64,000 nt of DNA from Ottowia oryzae (GCF_003008535.1 NZ_CP027666.1:2345501-2409500); one strand, 5' to 3'. Shown: positions 18,312-27,074, counted from the first letter of the stretch. Numbers and translations are program-made. Notes: generated by a model from the letters alone, not told the origin.

Positions 18312-19232
18312 ATGCCCTTGATGCTGACCATCGCCACCCGTGAAAGCCGCCTTGCCCTGTGGCAGGCCGAGCACGTCCAGCAGTTGCTGACGGTGCACGG
18401 CCACCGCGTCGATCTGCTGGGCATGACCACGCGCGGCGACCAGATCCTGGACCGCACCCTCAGCAAAGTGGGCGGCAAGGGCCTGTTTGTCAAAGAGCTG
18501 GAAACCGCGCTGGCCGAAGGCCGCGCCCAGCTGGCTGTGCATTCGCTCAAAGACGTGCCGATGGAGCTGCCAGAGGGCTTCGCGCTCGCCTGCGTGATGG
18601 CGCGCGAAGACCCGCGCGACGCCTGGGTGTCGCCCCAATGCGCCAGCCTGGCCGATCTGTCGGCCGGTGCCGTGGTGGGCACTTCCAGCCTGCGGCGCAC
18701 GGTGCTGCTGCGCCACACGCTATCAGAAATGAAGCGCGACGATGTGCGCATCGAGCCGCTGCGCGGCAACCTGGACACGCGCCTGCGCAAGCTGGACGAA
18801 GGGCAATACGCCGGTATCGTGCTGGCGGCGGCGGGCTTGAAGCGCCTGGGCCTGGGCCAGCGCATTCGCCACATCTTCAGCACCGACGAAATGCTGCCCG
18901 CTGCTGGGCAGGGCGCGCTGGGCATCGAGATTCGCGCCGACCGCGCCGATGTGGCCGAAGCCCTGGCGCCCCTGGTCGACCAGGCCAGCTGGCTCGCCGT
19001 GGCGGCCGAGCGCGCCGTCAGCCGCGCCATGGGCGGCAGCTGCTCCATGCCCCTGGCCGCACACGCCACGCTGCAGGGCGACCGGCTGCATTTGCGCGGT
19101 GCCTGGGGCGACCCGGAAGGCGCGCCGCAACTGGTGCGCGCCGAAGCCGAAGGCCCCGTCGCCACGCTGGCCGATGCCGAAGCGCTGGGCCAGCGCGTGG
19201 CCGAAGCGCTGGGCGCAGGCGGGGCGCATTGA
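18312..19232 (+). CDS. hemC: Hydroxymethylbilane synthase (porphobilinogen deaminase)
   Basis: Cytosolic tetrapyrrole enzyme that polymerises four porphobilinogen units to hydroxymethylbilane. The 306-residue protein begins LTIATRESRLALWQAEHVQQ, has the substrate-binding VHSLKDVPMELPEGF and GTSSLRRTVLLRH segments, and the dipyrromethane cofactor cysteine near residue 244 (GGSCSMPLAAHA). It is the first gene of a hemC-hemD-hemX-hemY series; hemD overlaps its stop codon. Confidence 0.97.
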   Translation: MPLMLTIATRESRLALWQAEHVQQLLTVHGHRVDLLGMTTRGDQILDRTLSKVGGKGLFVKELETALAEGRAQLAVHSLKDVPMELPEGFALACVMAREDPRDAWVSPQCASLADLSAGAVVGTSSLRRTVLLRHTLSEMKRDDVRIEPLRGNLDTRLRKLDEGQYAGIVLAAAGLKRLGLGQRIRHIFSTDEMLPAAGQGALGIEIRADRADVAEALAPLVDQASWLAVAAERAVSRAMGGSCSMPLAAHATLQGDRLHLRGAWGDPEGAPQLVRAEAEGPVATLADAEALGQRVAEALGAGGAH

Positions 19233-20089
19233 CCGGCTCTGCGTCCACCAGGCAGGGCGGCGCCTCGCCCTCGCATACGCCTGGGCAAGCGCCCGCCCAC
19301 GCCCCGGTGCTGGTCACGCGGCCCCAGCCCGAAGCCGACCGCTGGGTGCGCGCGCTGGCCGATCACGGCATCGTCGCGCAGGCCTTGCCTTTGATCGAGA
19401 TTGCGCCCATCAGCAGTTCGCCCGCCTTGCAGCGCGCCCAGGCGGCGCTGGCCAGCTGGGACGTGGCGATGTTCGTCAGCCCCAACGCCGTGCGCATGTT
19501 TTTTGAACTAGATCAGCCGCTAGCGCAGGCTTCACCAGCGCTGGCAGCTATCACAACCAGAGCATGGTCGCCGGGCCCCGGCACCACCACCGCTCTGATC
19601 GAAGCGGGCTGGCCGGCCGATCGCATCGACGCGCCCGCGGCCGACGCGCCGCAGTTCGATTCCGAAGCGCTGTGGGCGCAGGTGGGCCCGCAGGTGCGCA
19701 CCGGGCTGCGCGCGCTGATCGTGCGCGGCGGCGACGGCAATGCCGAGCCTGCCGGGCGCGACTGGCTGGCTGCGCGCCTGTTGGCCGCCGGTTCTGCGCT
19801 GGACCAAGTCGCGGCCTACCAGCGCGTTGCGCCCACGCCCGATGCGGCCTGGCGCGCCCGCGCCCAGCAGGCCGCCAGCGACGGCAGCGTGTGGCTTTTC
19901 AGCAGTTCGCAGGCCGTGGGCCATCTTCAGCAATGCCTGCCGGGGCAGGGCTGGCAGCGCGCCCACGCCATCGCCACGCACCCGCGCATCGCCGAAGCCG
20001 CCCTCGCCGCCGGGTTTGGCGCGGTGCATGGCGCCCGCCCCACGCTGGAGGCGGTGGCCTCCTCGATAAAATCGCTGCATGACGCCTGA
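19229..20089 (+). CDS. hemD: Uroporphyrinogen-III synthase
   Basis: Closes and inverts hydroxymethylbilane to uroporphyrinogen III. Recognisable segments are VLVTRPQPEADRWVRALADH at the N-terminus, ASWDVAMFVSPNAVRMFF, WSPGPGTTTALIEAG and SVWLFSSSQAVGHLQQC. No ATG is available; a TTG at 19229 overlaps the hemC stop (TTGA) and gives 286 residues. A GTG at 19307 just before the conserved N-terminus is an alternative. The segment ELDQPLAQASPALAAIT (residues about 94-110) is encoded by an in-frame dispersed repeat. The gene ends 11 bases into hemX. Confidence 0.9.
   Translation: MTGSASTRQGGASPSHTPGQAPAHAPVLVTRPQPEADRWVRALADHGIVAQALPLIEIAPISSSPALQRAQAALASWDVAMFVSPNAVRMFFELDQPLAQASPALAAITTRAWSPGPGTTTALIEAGWPADRIDAPAADAPQFDSEALWAQVGPQVRTGLRALIVRGGDGNAEPAGRDWLAARLLAAGSALDQVAAYQRVAPTPDAAWRARAQQAASDGSVWLFSSSQAVGHLQQCLPGQGWQRAHAIATHPRIAEAALAAGFGAVHGARPTLEAVASSIKSLHDA
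19499..19556 (-). repeat. Dispersed repeat, in-frame copy inside hemD
   Basis: Inverse orientation: TTTTTTGAACTAGATCAGCC, then GCTAGCGC, and ACCAGCGCTGGCAGCTATCA. It encodes FELDQPLAQASPALAAIT, close to the peptides made by the DUF2126 (FEEKEALAPEDIAPAAT) and DUF58 (AQASPAPAAIS) copies in the same frame. Confidence 0.7.
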
Positions 20090-21293
20090 TTCCGACAAGC
20101 CCACGCCGTCCCCGGGGCTGCCAGCGGCGCCAGAAGCGGGCGGCGCCGTTGTCGCCGCACCCCAGGCGCCGACCGAGCCGGCGGGCGCCGCTGACCGAGC
20201 CGCCGATCGCACAGCTGATCGGCCCGCTGGCCGCCCCGATATCCCCGCCGCAAGCTCGCCGGCGCACACCGCCCCACCACACCGCCTGGGCATGCAGCCC
20301 GCCATGATCGCCGGCTGGTCGGTGGCGCTGGTGGCGCTCACCGTGTCGATCCTGCTGTGGCAGCGCGTCAGCGGCATGCAGGAGACGCTGGCCCGCCAGA
20401 ACGCCGAATCCGGCAAGCAGGCGGCTGAGGCGCGCGCCGTGGCCCGCCAGGCAGACGATGCCGTGCGCGATGCCGCCGCTCGCCTGGCCGCGCTGGACGC
20501 GCGCATGGCCGACATGGCCGGCTATCGCAGCCAGCTGCAAGAGCTGGCGCAAAGCGCCTCGCGCGCCCGCGACGAAAACCTGGCGGTGGATCTGGAAGCC
20601 GCCCTGCGCCTGGCGCAAGACCAATCCCAGCTGACGGGCAGCACCGCGCCGCTGCTGGCCGCGCTGCGCACCGCCGACCGCCGCCTGGGTCGCTCGCAAG
20701 ACCCGCGCCTGGGCGTGGCCGCGCGCGCCGTGGCGCGCGACCTGGAGCGGGTGAAAACCGCCACCGTCACCGACACCGCGGGGCTGCTGGGCCGCATCGA
20801 CCAGTTGCTGCGGCAGGTGGACGACCTGCCCGTGGCCAACGACGTGGGGCGCGCCAGCGTCGCCAGCCGCCAGCGCGAGGCCGCCGCGGCCGAGCCGGCA
20901 AATTGGTGGGGTCGCACCTGGGCCGCCTTTCGCGCCGAGGCCGAGAGCCTGCTGCGCGTCAGCCGCGTCGAGCGGCCCGAGGCGACCATGCTCACCCCCG
21001 ATCAGGCCTTTTTTGTGCGCGAAAACCTCAAGCTGCGCCTGCAAGGGGCGCGCCTGGGCTTTTTGGCGCGCCAGTACGAGGCCGCGCGCAGCGACCTGTC
21101 GGCGGCCAGCACGGCGCTGGGCACCTGGTTCGACCCGGCTTCGCGTCGCACGCAGACGGCCGCCACCCTGCTGCAAGAGGCGATGGCGCAAAGCAAGTCG
21201 GCCGACCTGCCGCGCGTCGAAGATTCGCTGGTGGCCTTGGGCAACGCCGCCTCGGGCCCTGGCAGCAGCGTCGGCAACGGACGGAGCAACTGA
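20079..21293 (+). CDS. hemX: HemX-like membrane protein (uroporphyrinogen-III C-methyltransferase family annotation)
   Basis: A 404-residue inner-membrane protein. A Pro/Ala-rich cytoplasmic N-terminus of about 70 residues is followed by one transmembrane helix (MIAGWSVALVALTVSILLWQ), a coiled-coil stretch (RQNAESGKQAAEARAVARQA), and a C-terminal domain with the HemX pattern LTPDQAFFVRENLKLRLQGA. Despite the family name it lacks a methyltransferase domain, and its exact role in haem synthesis is not established. It overlaps hemD by 11 bases and is followed 5 bases later by hemY. Confidence 0.88.
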   Translation: MTPDSDKPTPSPGLPAAPEAGGAVVAAPQAPTEPAGAADRAADRTADRPAGRPDIPAASSPAHTAPPHRLGMQPAMIAGWSVALVALTVSILLWQRVSGMQETLARQNAESGKQAAEARAVARQADDAVRDAAARLAALDARMADMAGYRSQLQELAQSASRARDENLAVDLEAALRLAQDQSQLTGSTAPLLAALRTADRRLGRSQDPRLGVAARAVARDLERVKTATVTDTAGLLGRIDQLLRQVDDLPVANDVGRASVASRQREAAAAEPANWWGRTWAAFRAEAESLLRVSRVERPEATMLTPDQAFFVRENLKLRLQGARLGFLARQYEAARSDLSAASTALGTWFDPASRRTQTAATLLQEAMAQSKSADLPRVEDSLVALGNAASGPGSSVGNGRSN

Positions 21294-21298
21294 CCGCC

Positions 21299-22579
21299 AT
21301 GCGCGTTGCTCTGTGGTTCATGGGTTTGTTTGGCGCAGCCGTGGCGCTGGCGCTGTTTGCGGGCGAAAACGAGGGCACCGTCACCGTCTTCTGGCCGCCG
21401 CACCGGGTGGACATGTCGGTCAACCTCGTGCTGCTGTTGCTGCTGGCAGCCTTTGCGCTGCTGTATTTCGGCCTGCGCGCGTTCGCGGCGATGGTCGAAT
21501 TGCCCCGTCAGGCGCGGCGCTGGCGCTCGCAGCAGCGTGAGCGCGCCGCCCACGCCTCGATGATGGACGCCATGGCGCAGTACAGCGCCGGGCGCTACCT
21601 GCGCGCTCGCAAATCGGCTGAAGCCGTGCTGGCGCGCGAGCAGGCCCTGCGTGAGTCGGGCGACACCTTGCCGCACCGCGCCAGCCTGCGCACGCTGGCG
21701 CACCTCACGGTGGCCGAAAGCGCCCACGCCCTGCAGGACCAGGCCACGCGCGACACGCACCTGGCGTTGGCACTCGACCGCGCCGCCGCCCCCGGCGCCG
21801 CGCCCGAGCTGCGCGAAGGCGTGCTGCTGCGCGCCGCGCGCTGGGCCCTCAACGACCGCGACCCCGGCGCCGCCATGGCCCGCCTGGACGAACTGCCCGC
21901 CGGCGCCAACCGCCGCACCGCCGCGCTGCGCGTCAAGCTGAAGGCGGCCCGCCTGTCCGGCCGCGAGCGCGAGGCGTTGGACACGGCCCGCCTGCTGGCC
22001 AAGCACGGCGCTTTTTCGCCCGCCGCGGCGGCCACGCTGGTGCGCGGCCTGGCGGGCGACCAGATCGCCCAGGCCCGCGACGCGGCCGAGCTGAGCGCGA
22101 TCTGGTCATCGCTCGACGCGGGCGACCGCGCCATGCCCGAGCTGGCCTTGCGCGCTGCGCAGCGCATGCTGGCGCTGGGCGGTGACCAGGCGGTGCTGCG
22201 CGAATGGCTGCGGCCCGTGTGGGGCGAGATGCTGGCCCACCCCGAGAGCCTGGCGCCCGCCCAGCGGGTGCGCATGGCGCGCGTGCTGGAAGCCGGCATG
22301 GCGCCCAACGGCAGCACGGACGACCCCGAATGGCTGGCCCGCGTGGAAGCCGCCCAGCAGGCGCACCCGCGCGACCCGGTCTTGCAGTACCTGGCCGGCA
22401 TGGCGTGCATGCACCGTGGCCTGTGGGGCAGGGCGCAGCTGCTGCTGACCCAGGCCGCACGCGGCTTGCAAGATGCCGGCCTGCGGGGTGGCGCTTGGCG
22501 TGCCCTGGCGCAATTGGCGGAGCAGCGCGGCGACGAAGCCGCAGCGGCACAAGCCTGGCGCGCAGCCGCGCTGGCCTGA
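21299..22579 (+). CDS. hemY: HemY-like TPR membrane protein
   Basis: A 426-residue inner-membrane protein of the HemY_N family, encoded at the end of hemCDXY clusters. Two N-terminal membrane helices (MRVALWFMGLFGAAVALALF and NLVLLLLLAAFALLYFGLRA) precede the HemY_N signature and helical TPR-like repeats to the C-terminus (PVLQYLAGMACMHRGLWGRA). It is unrelated to the Bacillus oxidase of the same name. The start ATG at 21299 follows the hemX stop by 5 bases. A dispersed repeat and a bidirectional terminator follow the gene. Confidence 0.9.
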   Translation: MRVALWFMGLFGAAVALALFAGENEGTVTVFWPPHRVDMSVNLVLLLLLAAFALLYFGLRAFAAMVELPRQARRWRSQQRERAAHASMMDAMAQYSAGRYLRARKSAEAVLAREQALRESGDTLPHRASLRTLAHLTVAESAHALQDQATRDTHLALALDRAAAPGAAPELREGVLLRAARWALNDRDPGAAMARLDELPAGANRRTAALRVKLKAARLSGREREALDTARLLAKHGAFSPAAAATLVRGLAGDQIAQARDAAELSAIWSSLDAGDRAMPELALRAAQRMLALGGDQAVLREWLRPVWGEMLAHPESLAPAQRVRMARVLEAGMAPNGSTDDPEWLARVEAAQQAHPRDPVLQYLAGMACMHRGLWGRAQLLLTQAARGLQDAGLRGGAWRALAQLAEQRGDEAAAAQAWRAAALA

Positions 22580-22580
22580 C

Positions 22581-22643
22581 TTGCTATTGAAGTCGTAGCT
22601 GCTGGCGCCCGCTGCGCCTGCGCCAGGACGCTAAATTCATCTA
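22581..22643 (+). repeat. Dispersed repeat, intergenic copy after hemY
   Basis: Begins one base after the hemY stop codon: TTGCTATTGAAGTCGTAGCT, then GCTGGCGCCCGC, and a right arm of GCGCCAGGACGCTAAATTCA. Plus-strand orientation. Confidence 0.75.
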
Positions 22644-22733
22644 AATCAGTGGTCGCGGCATGACCGCACTCAACCACCATGCTGGTGGCCCGCGGCCGGG
22701 CCTCTGACATACGTGCGCGTGCCGCTTGGGCGC

Positions 22734-22766
22734 AAAAAAAGCCACCGTACGGGTGGCCTTTTTTTT
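22734..22766. terminator. Bidirectional rho-independent terminator
   Basis: Stem GCCACC/GGTGGC around a 5-base loop, with a run of seven A on the left and eight T on the right. It sits between the converging hemY and histone-like genes and can terminate both. Confidence 0.85.
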
Positions 22767-22782
22767 CGGGTCAAGGGGCTTC

Positions 22783-23637
22783 TCAGCCGGCGTCGCGCTT
22801 CGCTTGGTGGCGTGCGTGCTGCGCACGCTGCGCGGCGTGGATCTTCTTGTTCACCGGCTTGGCCTTGAGCGGGTTGGCGCGCAAAGCCTTGGCGGGTACG
22901 TCGGTTGACGCCTTGCCCTGTGCCAGCGCGTTCGCCCCGGAAGCGGCGCGCACGCTGGGCGCGCGCTTGCCCGGTGCGGCGTCGGCAGGGGCCGAAGCCT
23001 TGGCCTTGGCGCGGGTGGCACCGCGCACCGCTTTGACCAGGCCTTGCACATCGGCCGTGGCCGCGCCTTTGCTCGACTTGGGCTTGGCCTTGGCCGGTGC
23101 CGCAGCTGGGGCAGCAGCGGCTTTCTTGGTGGATGCAGGCGCCTTCTTGGAGGCGGTCTGGCGGCTGGCCACGACGGCGGCGGCTTCATCGGCGGCAGCC
23201 TGCTTCTTGCGTGCCAGCTGGCGTGAAGACGTGGCGCCCGCGCGCATGGGCAGATCGGCGCCTTGGCCAGCAGCGCGCGGCTTCTTGGCGGTGGCCGCTT
23301 TCTTGGCGGGCGTGGCGGCTTTGGCGGGGGCGGCGCTCAGCTTGGCGTGTTGCGCCTCAAAACGTTCCAGCACTTCGGCCAGGATGTCGGCCTTGACGCT
23401 GGTGCGCTCGTTGTCGCCGCCCGTGGCCTTGCGTTGACCGGCGGGGCGCTCACGCGTCTGCACGGTCTGGCGGCGGTACAGGTCGCGGTACTTGTCGCGA
23501 AGGGCGCGCGCGCGGGTGACCTTGCCGTCCAGCTGGCGCACGGTGAACCCCTTGATAGCAGGCACGCGACTGAGTTCAAACAGCGCCAGTTCGGGCTGCG
23601 TCAGAAGGGGGCGGACTTGTCTCAAGGTATAGCTCAT
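22783..23637 (-). CDS. Lys/Ala-rich histone-H1-like protein
   Basis: A 284-residue, strongly basic protein. Residues 1-60 look like a compact helical domain (SYTLRQVRPLLTQPELALFE, then VRQLDGKVTRARALRDKYRD). The rest is low-complexity Lys/Ala/Pro sequence with repeated AKK, PAKAA and KAKPK motifs, typical of bacterial histone-H1-like DNA-binding proteins. The start at 23637 has AGGAG just upstream; the longer frame does not. It lies next to the hem cluster, where Pseudomonas encodes the histone-like AlgP, but on the opposite strand and without clear N-terminal similarity. Role in nucleoid structure or regulation is inferred from composition only. Confidence 0.72.
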   Translation of the reverse strand: MSYTLRQVRPLLTQPELALFELSRVPAIKGFTVRQLDGKVTRARALRDKYRDLYRRQTVQTRERPAGQRKATGGDNERTSVKADILAEVLERFEAQHAKLSAAPAKAATPAKKAATAKKPRAAGQGADLPMRAGATSSRQLARKKQAAADEAAAVVASRQTASKKAPASTKKAAAAPAAAPAKAKPKSSKGAATADVQGLVKAVRGATRAKAKASAPADAAPGKRAPSVRAASGANALAQGKASTDVPAKALRANPLKAKPVNKKIHAAQRAQHARHQAKRDAG

Positions 23638-23831
23638 CGAAACTCCTGGGATATCGGTGTGGACGTGAACGCAGGCCTCGCGCCGCGCCGCCAGGGCGCT
23701 GTGCAAGGCCTTGCACAAGCGTCATAGGGTAAGCGAAGAAAGCAGCTGCGCTTGTCAGACTAGGCCCCGGCCCGCGCCAGGACAAGCGATCACGCTCTTA
23801 CTGCGGTAGCGCGCAGCCGCTCGCGCACTTC

Positions 23832-23859
23832 AAAAAAAAGGCCACGCAAAAGCGTGGCC
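23832..23859 (-). terminator. Rho-independent terminator of ahpF
   Basis: Perfect 8-bp stem GGCCACGC/GCGTGGCC with an AAAA loop, next to a run of eight A that becomes a T-run on the minus strand. Located 26 bases after the ahpF stop. Confidence 0.9.
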
Positions 23860-23884
23860 TTGGCGCAATGTCAGCCGCGGACGA

Positions 23885-25489
23885 TCAGGCAGCCACTGTC
23901 TCGGCGGCTGCAGGCGCACTGGCGGCCGGCGCAGGCGTGCGGATCAGGTAGTCGAACGCGCTCAGCGCGGCGGTTGAACCCGAGCCGGCCGCCACCACGA
24001 TCTGCTTGTACGGCACCGTGGTGCAGTCGCCGGCCGCGAACACACCCGGCACGCTGGTGGTGCCTTTGGCGTCGATCACGATCTCGCCGAACTTGCTGCG
24101 CTCCACCGTCGTGCCCAGCCATTCGGTGTTGGGCACCAGGCCGATCTGCACGAATACGCCTTCCAGCGGCACCTGGGTCAGCGTGCCTTTTTCGCGGCAT
24201 TTGAAGTCCAGCGAGCTGACTTTGCCGTCTGTGCCGTGGATCTCTGTGGTCTGCTTGTTGGTGTGCACCGTCACGTTGGGCAGGCTGTGCAGCTTTTTGA
24301 CCAGCACCTGGTCGGCCTTCAGCTCGGGCATGAACTCGACCACGTGCACGTGCTTGACCACGCCAGCCAGGTCAATAGCCGCTTCCACGCCGGAGTTGCC
24401 GCCGCCGATCACCGCCACGTCCTTGCCCTTGAACAAGGGGCCGTCGCAGTGCGGGCAGTAGGCCACGCCCTTGGTCTTGTATTCCTGCTCGCCCGGCACG
24501 TTCACGTTGCGCCAGCGCGCGCCGGTGGCCAGGATCACGGTGCGGCTCTTCAGCGTGCCGCCGTTGTCCAGCTTCACGGTGATCAGGCCGCCCGGCTGCG
24601 CCGCGGGCACCAGTTCGGCCACGCGCTGGGTGTTCATGATGTCCACCTCGTAGTTGCGCACGTGCTGCTCCAGCGCGGCGGCGTAGTGGGGGCCGTCGGT
24701 TTCGGGCACGCCGGGGTAGTTGGCGATTTCCATCGTGTCGTTCACCTGGCCGCCAAAGCGCTCGGCCACCACGCCGGTGCGAATGCCTTTGCGTGCCGCG
24801 TAGATGGCCGCTGCGGCGCCAGCAGGGCCACCGCCGACGATCAGCACTTCATAGGGCGCCTTGGCGCTCAGCTTCTCGGCGTCGCGCTTGGCGGCGCCCG
24901 TGTCCACTTTTTGCACGATCTCTTCGACGCTCATGCGCCCGTTGGCGAAGAATTCGCCGTTCAGGTACACGGTGGGCACGCCCATGATCTCGCGCTCTTC
25001 GATTTCCTTCTGGAACATGCCGCCGTCGATGACCGTCGTCTTGACGCGCGGGTTATAGATGGCCATCAGCGACAGCGCCTGCACCACGTCTGGGCAGTTG
25101 TGGCACGACAGGCTCATGTAGATCTCGAAGTTGAGGTCTGCGTCGAGGTTCTGGATCTGCTCCAGCACGTCGGCCTCCACTTTGGGCGGGTGGCCGCCCG
25201 TCCACAGCAGCGCCAGGATCAGCGATGTGAACTCATGCCCCAGCGGAATCGCGGCAAAGCGCAGCTTCATGTCGCTGCCCACGCGGTTCAGGCTGAAGGA
25301 GGGCACGCGCGCGTCCTGCCCGTCGGTGCGCAGGGTGATCTTGTCGGGGCGCATGCCGGCAATTTCTTGCAGCAGTTCGCGCATTTCGGTGGACTTGGCG
25401 TCCGTGCCCAGCGTGGCCACCATCTCGAACGGTTGCTGCACGCGCTCCAGATAGGCGGCAAGTTGTTGCTTGATGTCGTCGTCCAACAT
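23885..25489 (-). CDS. ahpF: Alkyl hydroperoxide reductase subunit F
   Basis: Flavoprotein disulfide reductase that passes electrons from NADH to AhpC. The 534-residue protein has two N-terminal thioredoxin-like folds with the redox pair C129-HN-C132 (MSLSCHNCPDVVQAL), an FAD-binding motif (VLIVGGGPAGAAAAIYAARK), the catalytic pair CPHC near residue 345 (GVAYCPHCDGPLFKG) and an NAD-binding GGGNSGVEAAIDLA. AAGGAG lies just before the ATG at 25489. ahpC is encoded upstream on the same strand, but a strong terminator lies between the two, so ahpF may have its own promoter or depend on read-through. Confidence 0.97.
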   Translation of the reverse strand: MLDDDIKQQLAAYLERVQQPFEMVATLGTDAKSTEMRELLQEIAGMRPDKITLRTDGQDARVPSFSLNRVGSDMKLRFAAIPLGHEFTSLILALLWTGGHPPKVEADVLEQIQNLDADLNFEIYMSLSCHNCPDVVQALSLMAIYNPRVKTTVIDGGMFQKEIEEREIMGVPTVYLNGEFFANGRMSVEEIVQKVDTGAAKRDAEKLSAKAPYEVLIVGGGPAGAAAAIYAARKGIRTGVVAERFGGQVNDTMEIANYPGVPETDGPHYAAALEQHVRNYEVDIMNTQRVAELVPAAQPGGLITVKLDNGGTLKSRTVILATGARWRNVNVPGEQEYKTKGVAYCPHCDGPLFKGKDVAVIGGGNSGVEAAIDLAGVVKHVHVVEFMPELKADQVLVKKLHSLPNVTVHTNKQTTEIHGTDGKVSSLDFKCREKGTLTQVPLEGVFVQIGLVPNTEWLGTTVERSKFGEIVIDAKGTTSVPGVFAAGDCTTVPYKQIVVAAGSGSTAALSAFDYLIRTPAPAASAPAAAETVAA

Positions 25490-25501
25490 GGTGGATACTC
25501 C

Positions 25502-25562
25502 TTATTTGATAGCTGCCGGCGCTGGTGTGTAGTGCGCTGGGGGCTGATTCACTTCAAAAAAC
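25502..25562 (+). repeat. Dispersed repeat, intergenic copy between ahpC and ahpF
   Basis: Plus orientation: TTATTTGATAGCTGCCGGCG, then CTGGTGTGTAGTGCGC and a tail CACTTCAAAAAA. It lies between the ahpC terminator and the ahpF ribosome-binding site, so it sits in the ahpF leader. Confidence 0.7.
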
Positions 25563-25569
25563 GCAGGCT

Positions 25570-25618
25570 AAAAAAAGACCGGACAGCAGGGCACGCAAGG
25601 CCCTGTCGCCGTCCGGTC
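25570..25618 (-). terminator. Strong hairpin terminator after ahpC
   Basis: Long stem GACCGGAC/GTCCGGTC with an inner CAGGGC/GCCCTG pair, flanked on the left by seven A, i.e. a T-run for the minus strand. It lies 54 bases beyond the ahpC stop. It probably limits read-through from the abundant ahpC message into ahpF. Confidence 0.88.
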
Positions 25619-25672
25619 GGTGGGCGCCAGCCGAAGCGGGCGCGCCAAGGGGCCTAATGGGCCTTAGAGACC

Positions 25673-26245
25673 TTAGATCTTGCCAACCAGGTCGATGGAG
25701 GGCTTGAGGGTTTTCTCGCCTTCTTTCCACTTGGCGGGGCAAACTTCGCCAGGGTGGGCAGCGGTGTACTGGGCAGCTTTGAGCTTGCGCAGGGTTTCGG
25801 TCACGTCGCGGGCGATTTCGTTGGAATGCACTTCCATGGTCTTGATCGTGCCGCTGGGGTCGATCACGAAGGTGCCGCGCAGCGCCAAGCCCTCTTCAGG
25901 GATGTGCACGCCGAAGTTGTTGGTCAACTGGTGCGTGGGGTCGCCCACCAGGAAAAACTTGGCCTTGCCGACCGCCTCTGACGTTTCGTGCCACACCTTG
26001 TGGCTGAAGTGCGTGTCGGTGGTGACGACGAATACTTCGGCATTGGCCTTCTGGAATTCGGCGTAGTGGTCGGCCGCGTCTTCGATCTCGGTCGGGCAGT
26101 TGAAGGTGAAGGCCGCGGGCATGAAGATCACGACGGACCATTTCTTGCCGTCAGAGAGATTCTTCTCGGTCACTTCTTCGAACTTGCCATCGTGGAAAGC
26201 CTGGGTTTTGAACGGCAGGACCTTGGTATTGATGAGGGATGACAT
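25673..26245 (-). CDS. ahpC: Alkyl hydroperoxide reductase subunit C (peroxiredoxin)
   Basis: Cytosolic 2-Cys peroxiredoxin that reduces hydrogen peroxide and organic hydroperoxides. The 190-residue protein has the peroxidatic Cys50 in FTFNCPTEIEDAADH and the resolving Cys169 in GEVCPAKWKEG. The residue before the active-site Cys is Asn rather than the more usual Val. An AAGGAGAA ribosome-binding site precedes the ATG at 26245. The AT-rich upstream region has an OxyR-like half site, and AhpF, its reductase, is encoded downstream. Confidence 0.97.
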   Translation of the reverse strand: MSSLINTKVLPFKTQAFHDGKFEEVTEKNLSDGKKWSVVIFMPAAFTFNCPTEIEDAADHYAEFQKANAEVFVVTTDTHFSHKVWHETSEAVGKAKFFLVGDPTHQLTNNFGVHIPEEGLALRGTFVIDPSGTIKTMEVHSNEIARDVTETLRKLKAAQYTAAHPGEVCPAKWKEGEKTLKPSIDLVGKI

Positions 26246-26284
26246 TGAGGGTTCTCCTTGGTTGATGAAAATCGTTGCGATGGG

Positions 26285-26340
26285 TGAATATTAGATCAAA
26301 ACTATTGATCTTGCTAATTCATTTTAACTAATCTATGATT
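26285..26340 (-). promoter_or_regulatory. Candidate OxyR-controlled promoter region of ahpC
   Basis: Strikingly AT-rich stretch in a GC-rich genome, 40-95 bases before the ahpC ATG. The segment TTAGATCAAAACTAT (26291-26305) fits one OxyR half-site pattern (ATAG-N7-CTAT) with one mismatch. A second, poorer copy (ATTCATTTTAACTAA) follows at a non-standard spacing. ahpC is a classic OxyR target, so the assignment is plausible but not proven. Confidence 0.45.
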
Positions 26341-26345
26341 AGGGG

Positions 26346-26589
26346 TTGGCTATGAAGCCACCCAAACTGCCGGCGCCGCAGCGCCGACAACCGGTCAGCT
26401 TACATCGAATTGATGACGCGCCACGGCGCCCGCGTACCGCGCGCGGGTATCCAGCGCCGAGAAGGCAGCCCGCGTAAGGAGCTGGTTCTGCCAACTGTGT
26501 GGTTGGGTTACGGCACGCGGAAAGCCACGCCTGTAGAAGCGCGACAAAGCGACGCGAATGCGCGTTGGGCGCCCGTGCGGAGCGTTGCC
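26346..26589. other. Intergenic stretch with no recognised feature
   Basis: Between the ahpC promoter region and the end of the bactofilin gene. I see no supported gene, terminator or repeat here; short open frames on the plus strand continue antisense into bactofilin and are not credible. Confidence 0.5.
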
Positions 26590-27054
26590 TCAGCCCTTGG
26601 CGGCGCGGCCTGCAGCCGGCTCTGCGGCCGCTGCGGCGCCTGGCGCGGCGAAGGGCACCACGGTGGCGCCGTCGTCCTTCATGCTGACGCTGCCGTGGTA
26701 GCGCGCGCCCGGGTCCACCTGCAGGGATTCGGTGGTGATGTTGCCGTGGATGTTGGCCGTGGCCTGCAGGTGCAGGCGCTGGGCGAACACGTTGCCCTCC
26801 AGCCGGCCCAGCACCAGCAAGTCGGCGGCGTGCACATCGCCCTTGACCACGCCGGTTTCCCCGATGATGGCGCGTCCTTCGGCGCGCAGCGTGCCCTGGA
26901 TGTGGCCATCGACCTTGATCGAGTTCTGCGTGGTCAGATCACCTTCCAGCGTGCATTGCTGGGCGATCAGCGTATCGATCTGTTTGGAGGATGCGCCCGC
27001 CTGGGCGGCGTGGGCGACGGCGGGGGTGGACTTGTCTTTGCCAGAGCCGAACAT
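26590..27054 (-). CDS. Bactofilin family protein
   Basis: Polymer-forming cytoskeletal protein of 154 residues. The central beta-helix bactofilin domain spans about residues 25-125 (QCTLEGDLTTQNSIKVDGHI, then VVKGDVHAADLLVLGRLEGN), with unstructured Ala/Gly-rich ends. The ATG at 27054 gives the usual short N-terminal tail (MFGSGKDKS). The gene follows an M23 peptidase gene by 20 bases on the same strand. Bactofilin and M23 pairs are known in other bacteria (for example CcmA with Csd proteins in Helicobacter), where the filament positions the cell-wall hydrolase. Confidence 0.9.
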   Translation of the reverse strand: MFGSGKDKSTPAVAHAAQAGASSKQIDTLIAQQCTLEGDLTTQNSIKVDGHIQGTLRAEGRAIIGETGVVKGDVHAADLLVLGRLEGNVFAQRLHLQATANIHGNITTESLQVDPGARYHGSVSMKDDGATVVPFAAPGAAAAAEPAAGRAAKG

Positions 27055-27074
27055 GGAAAACTCGCTTTCGTCGG

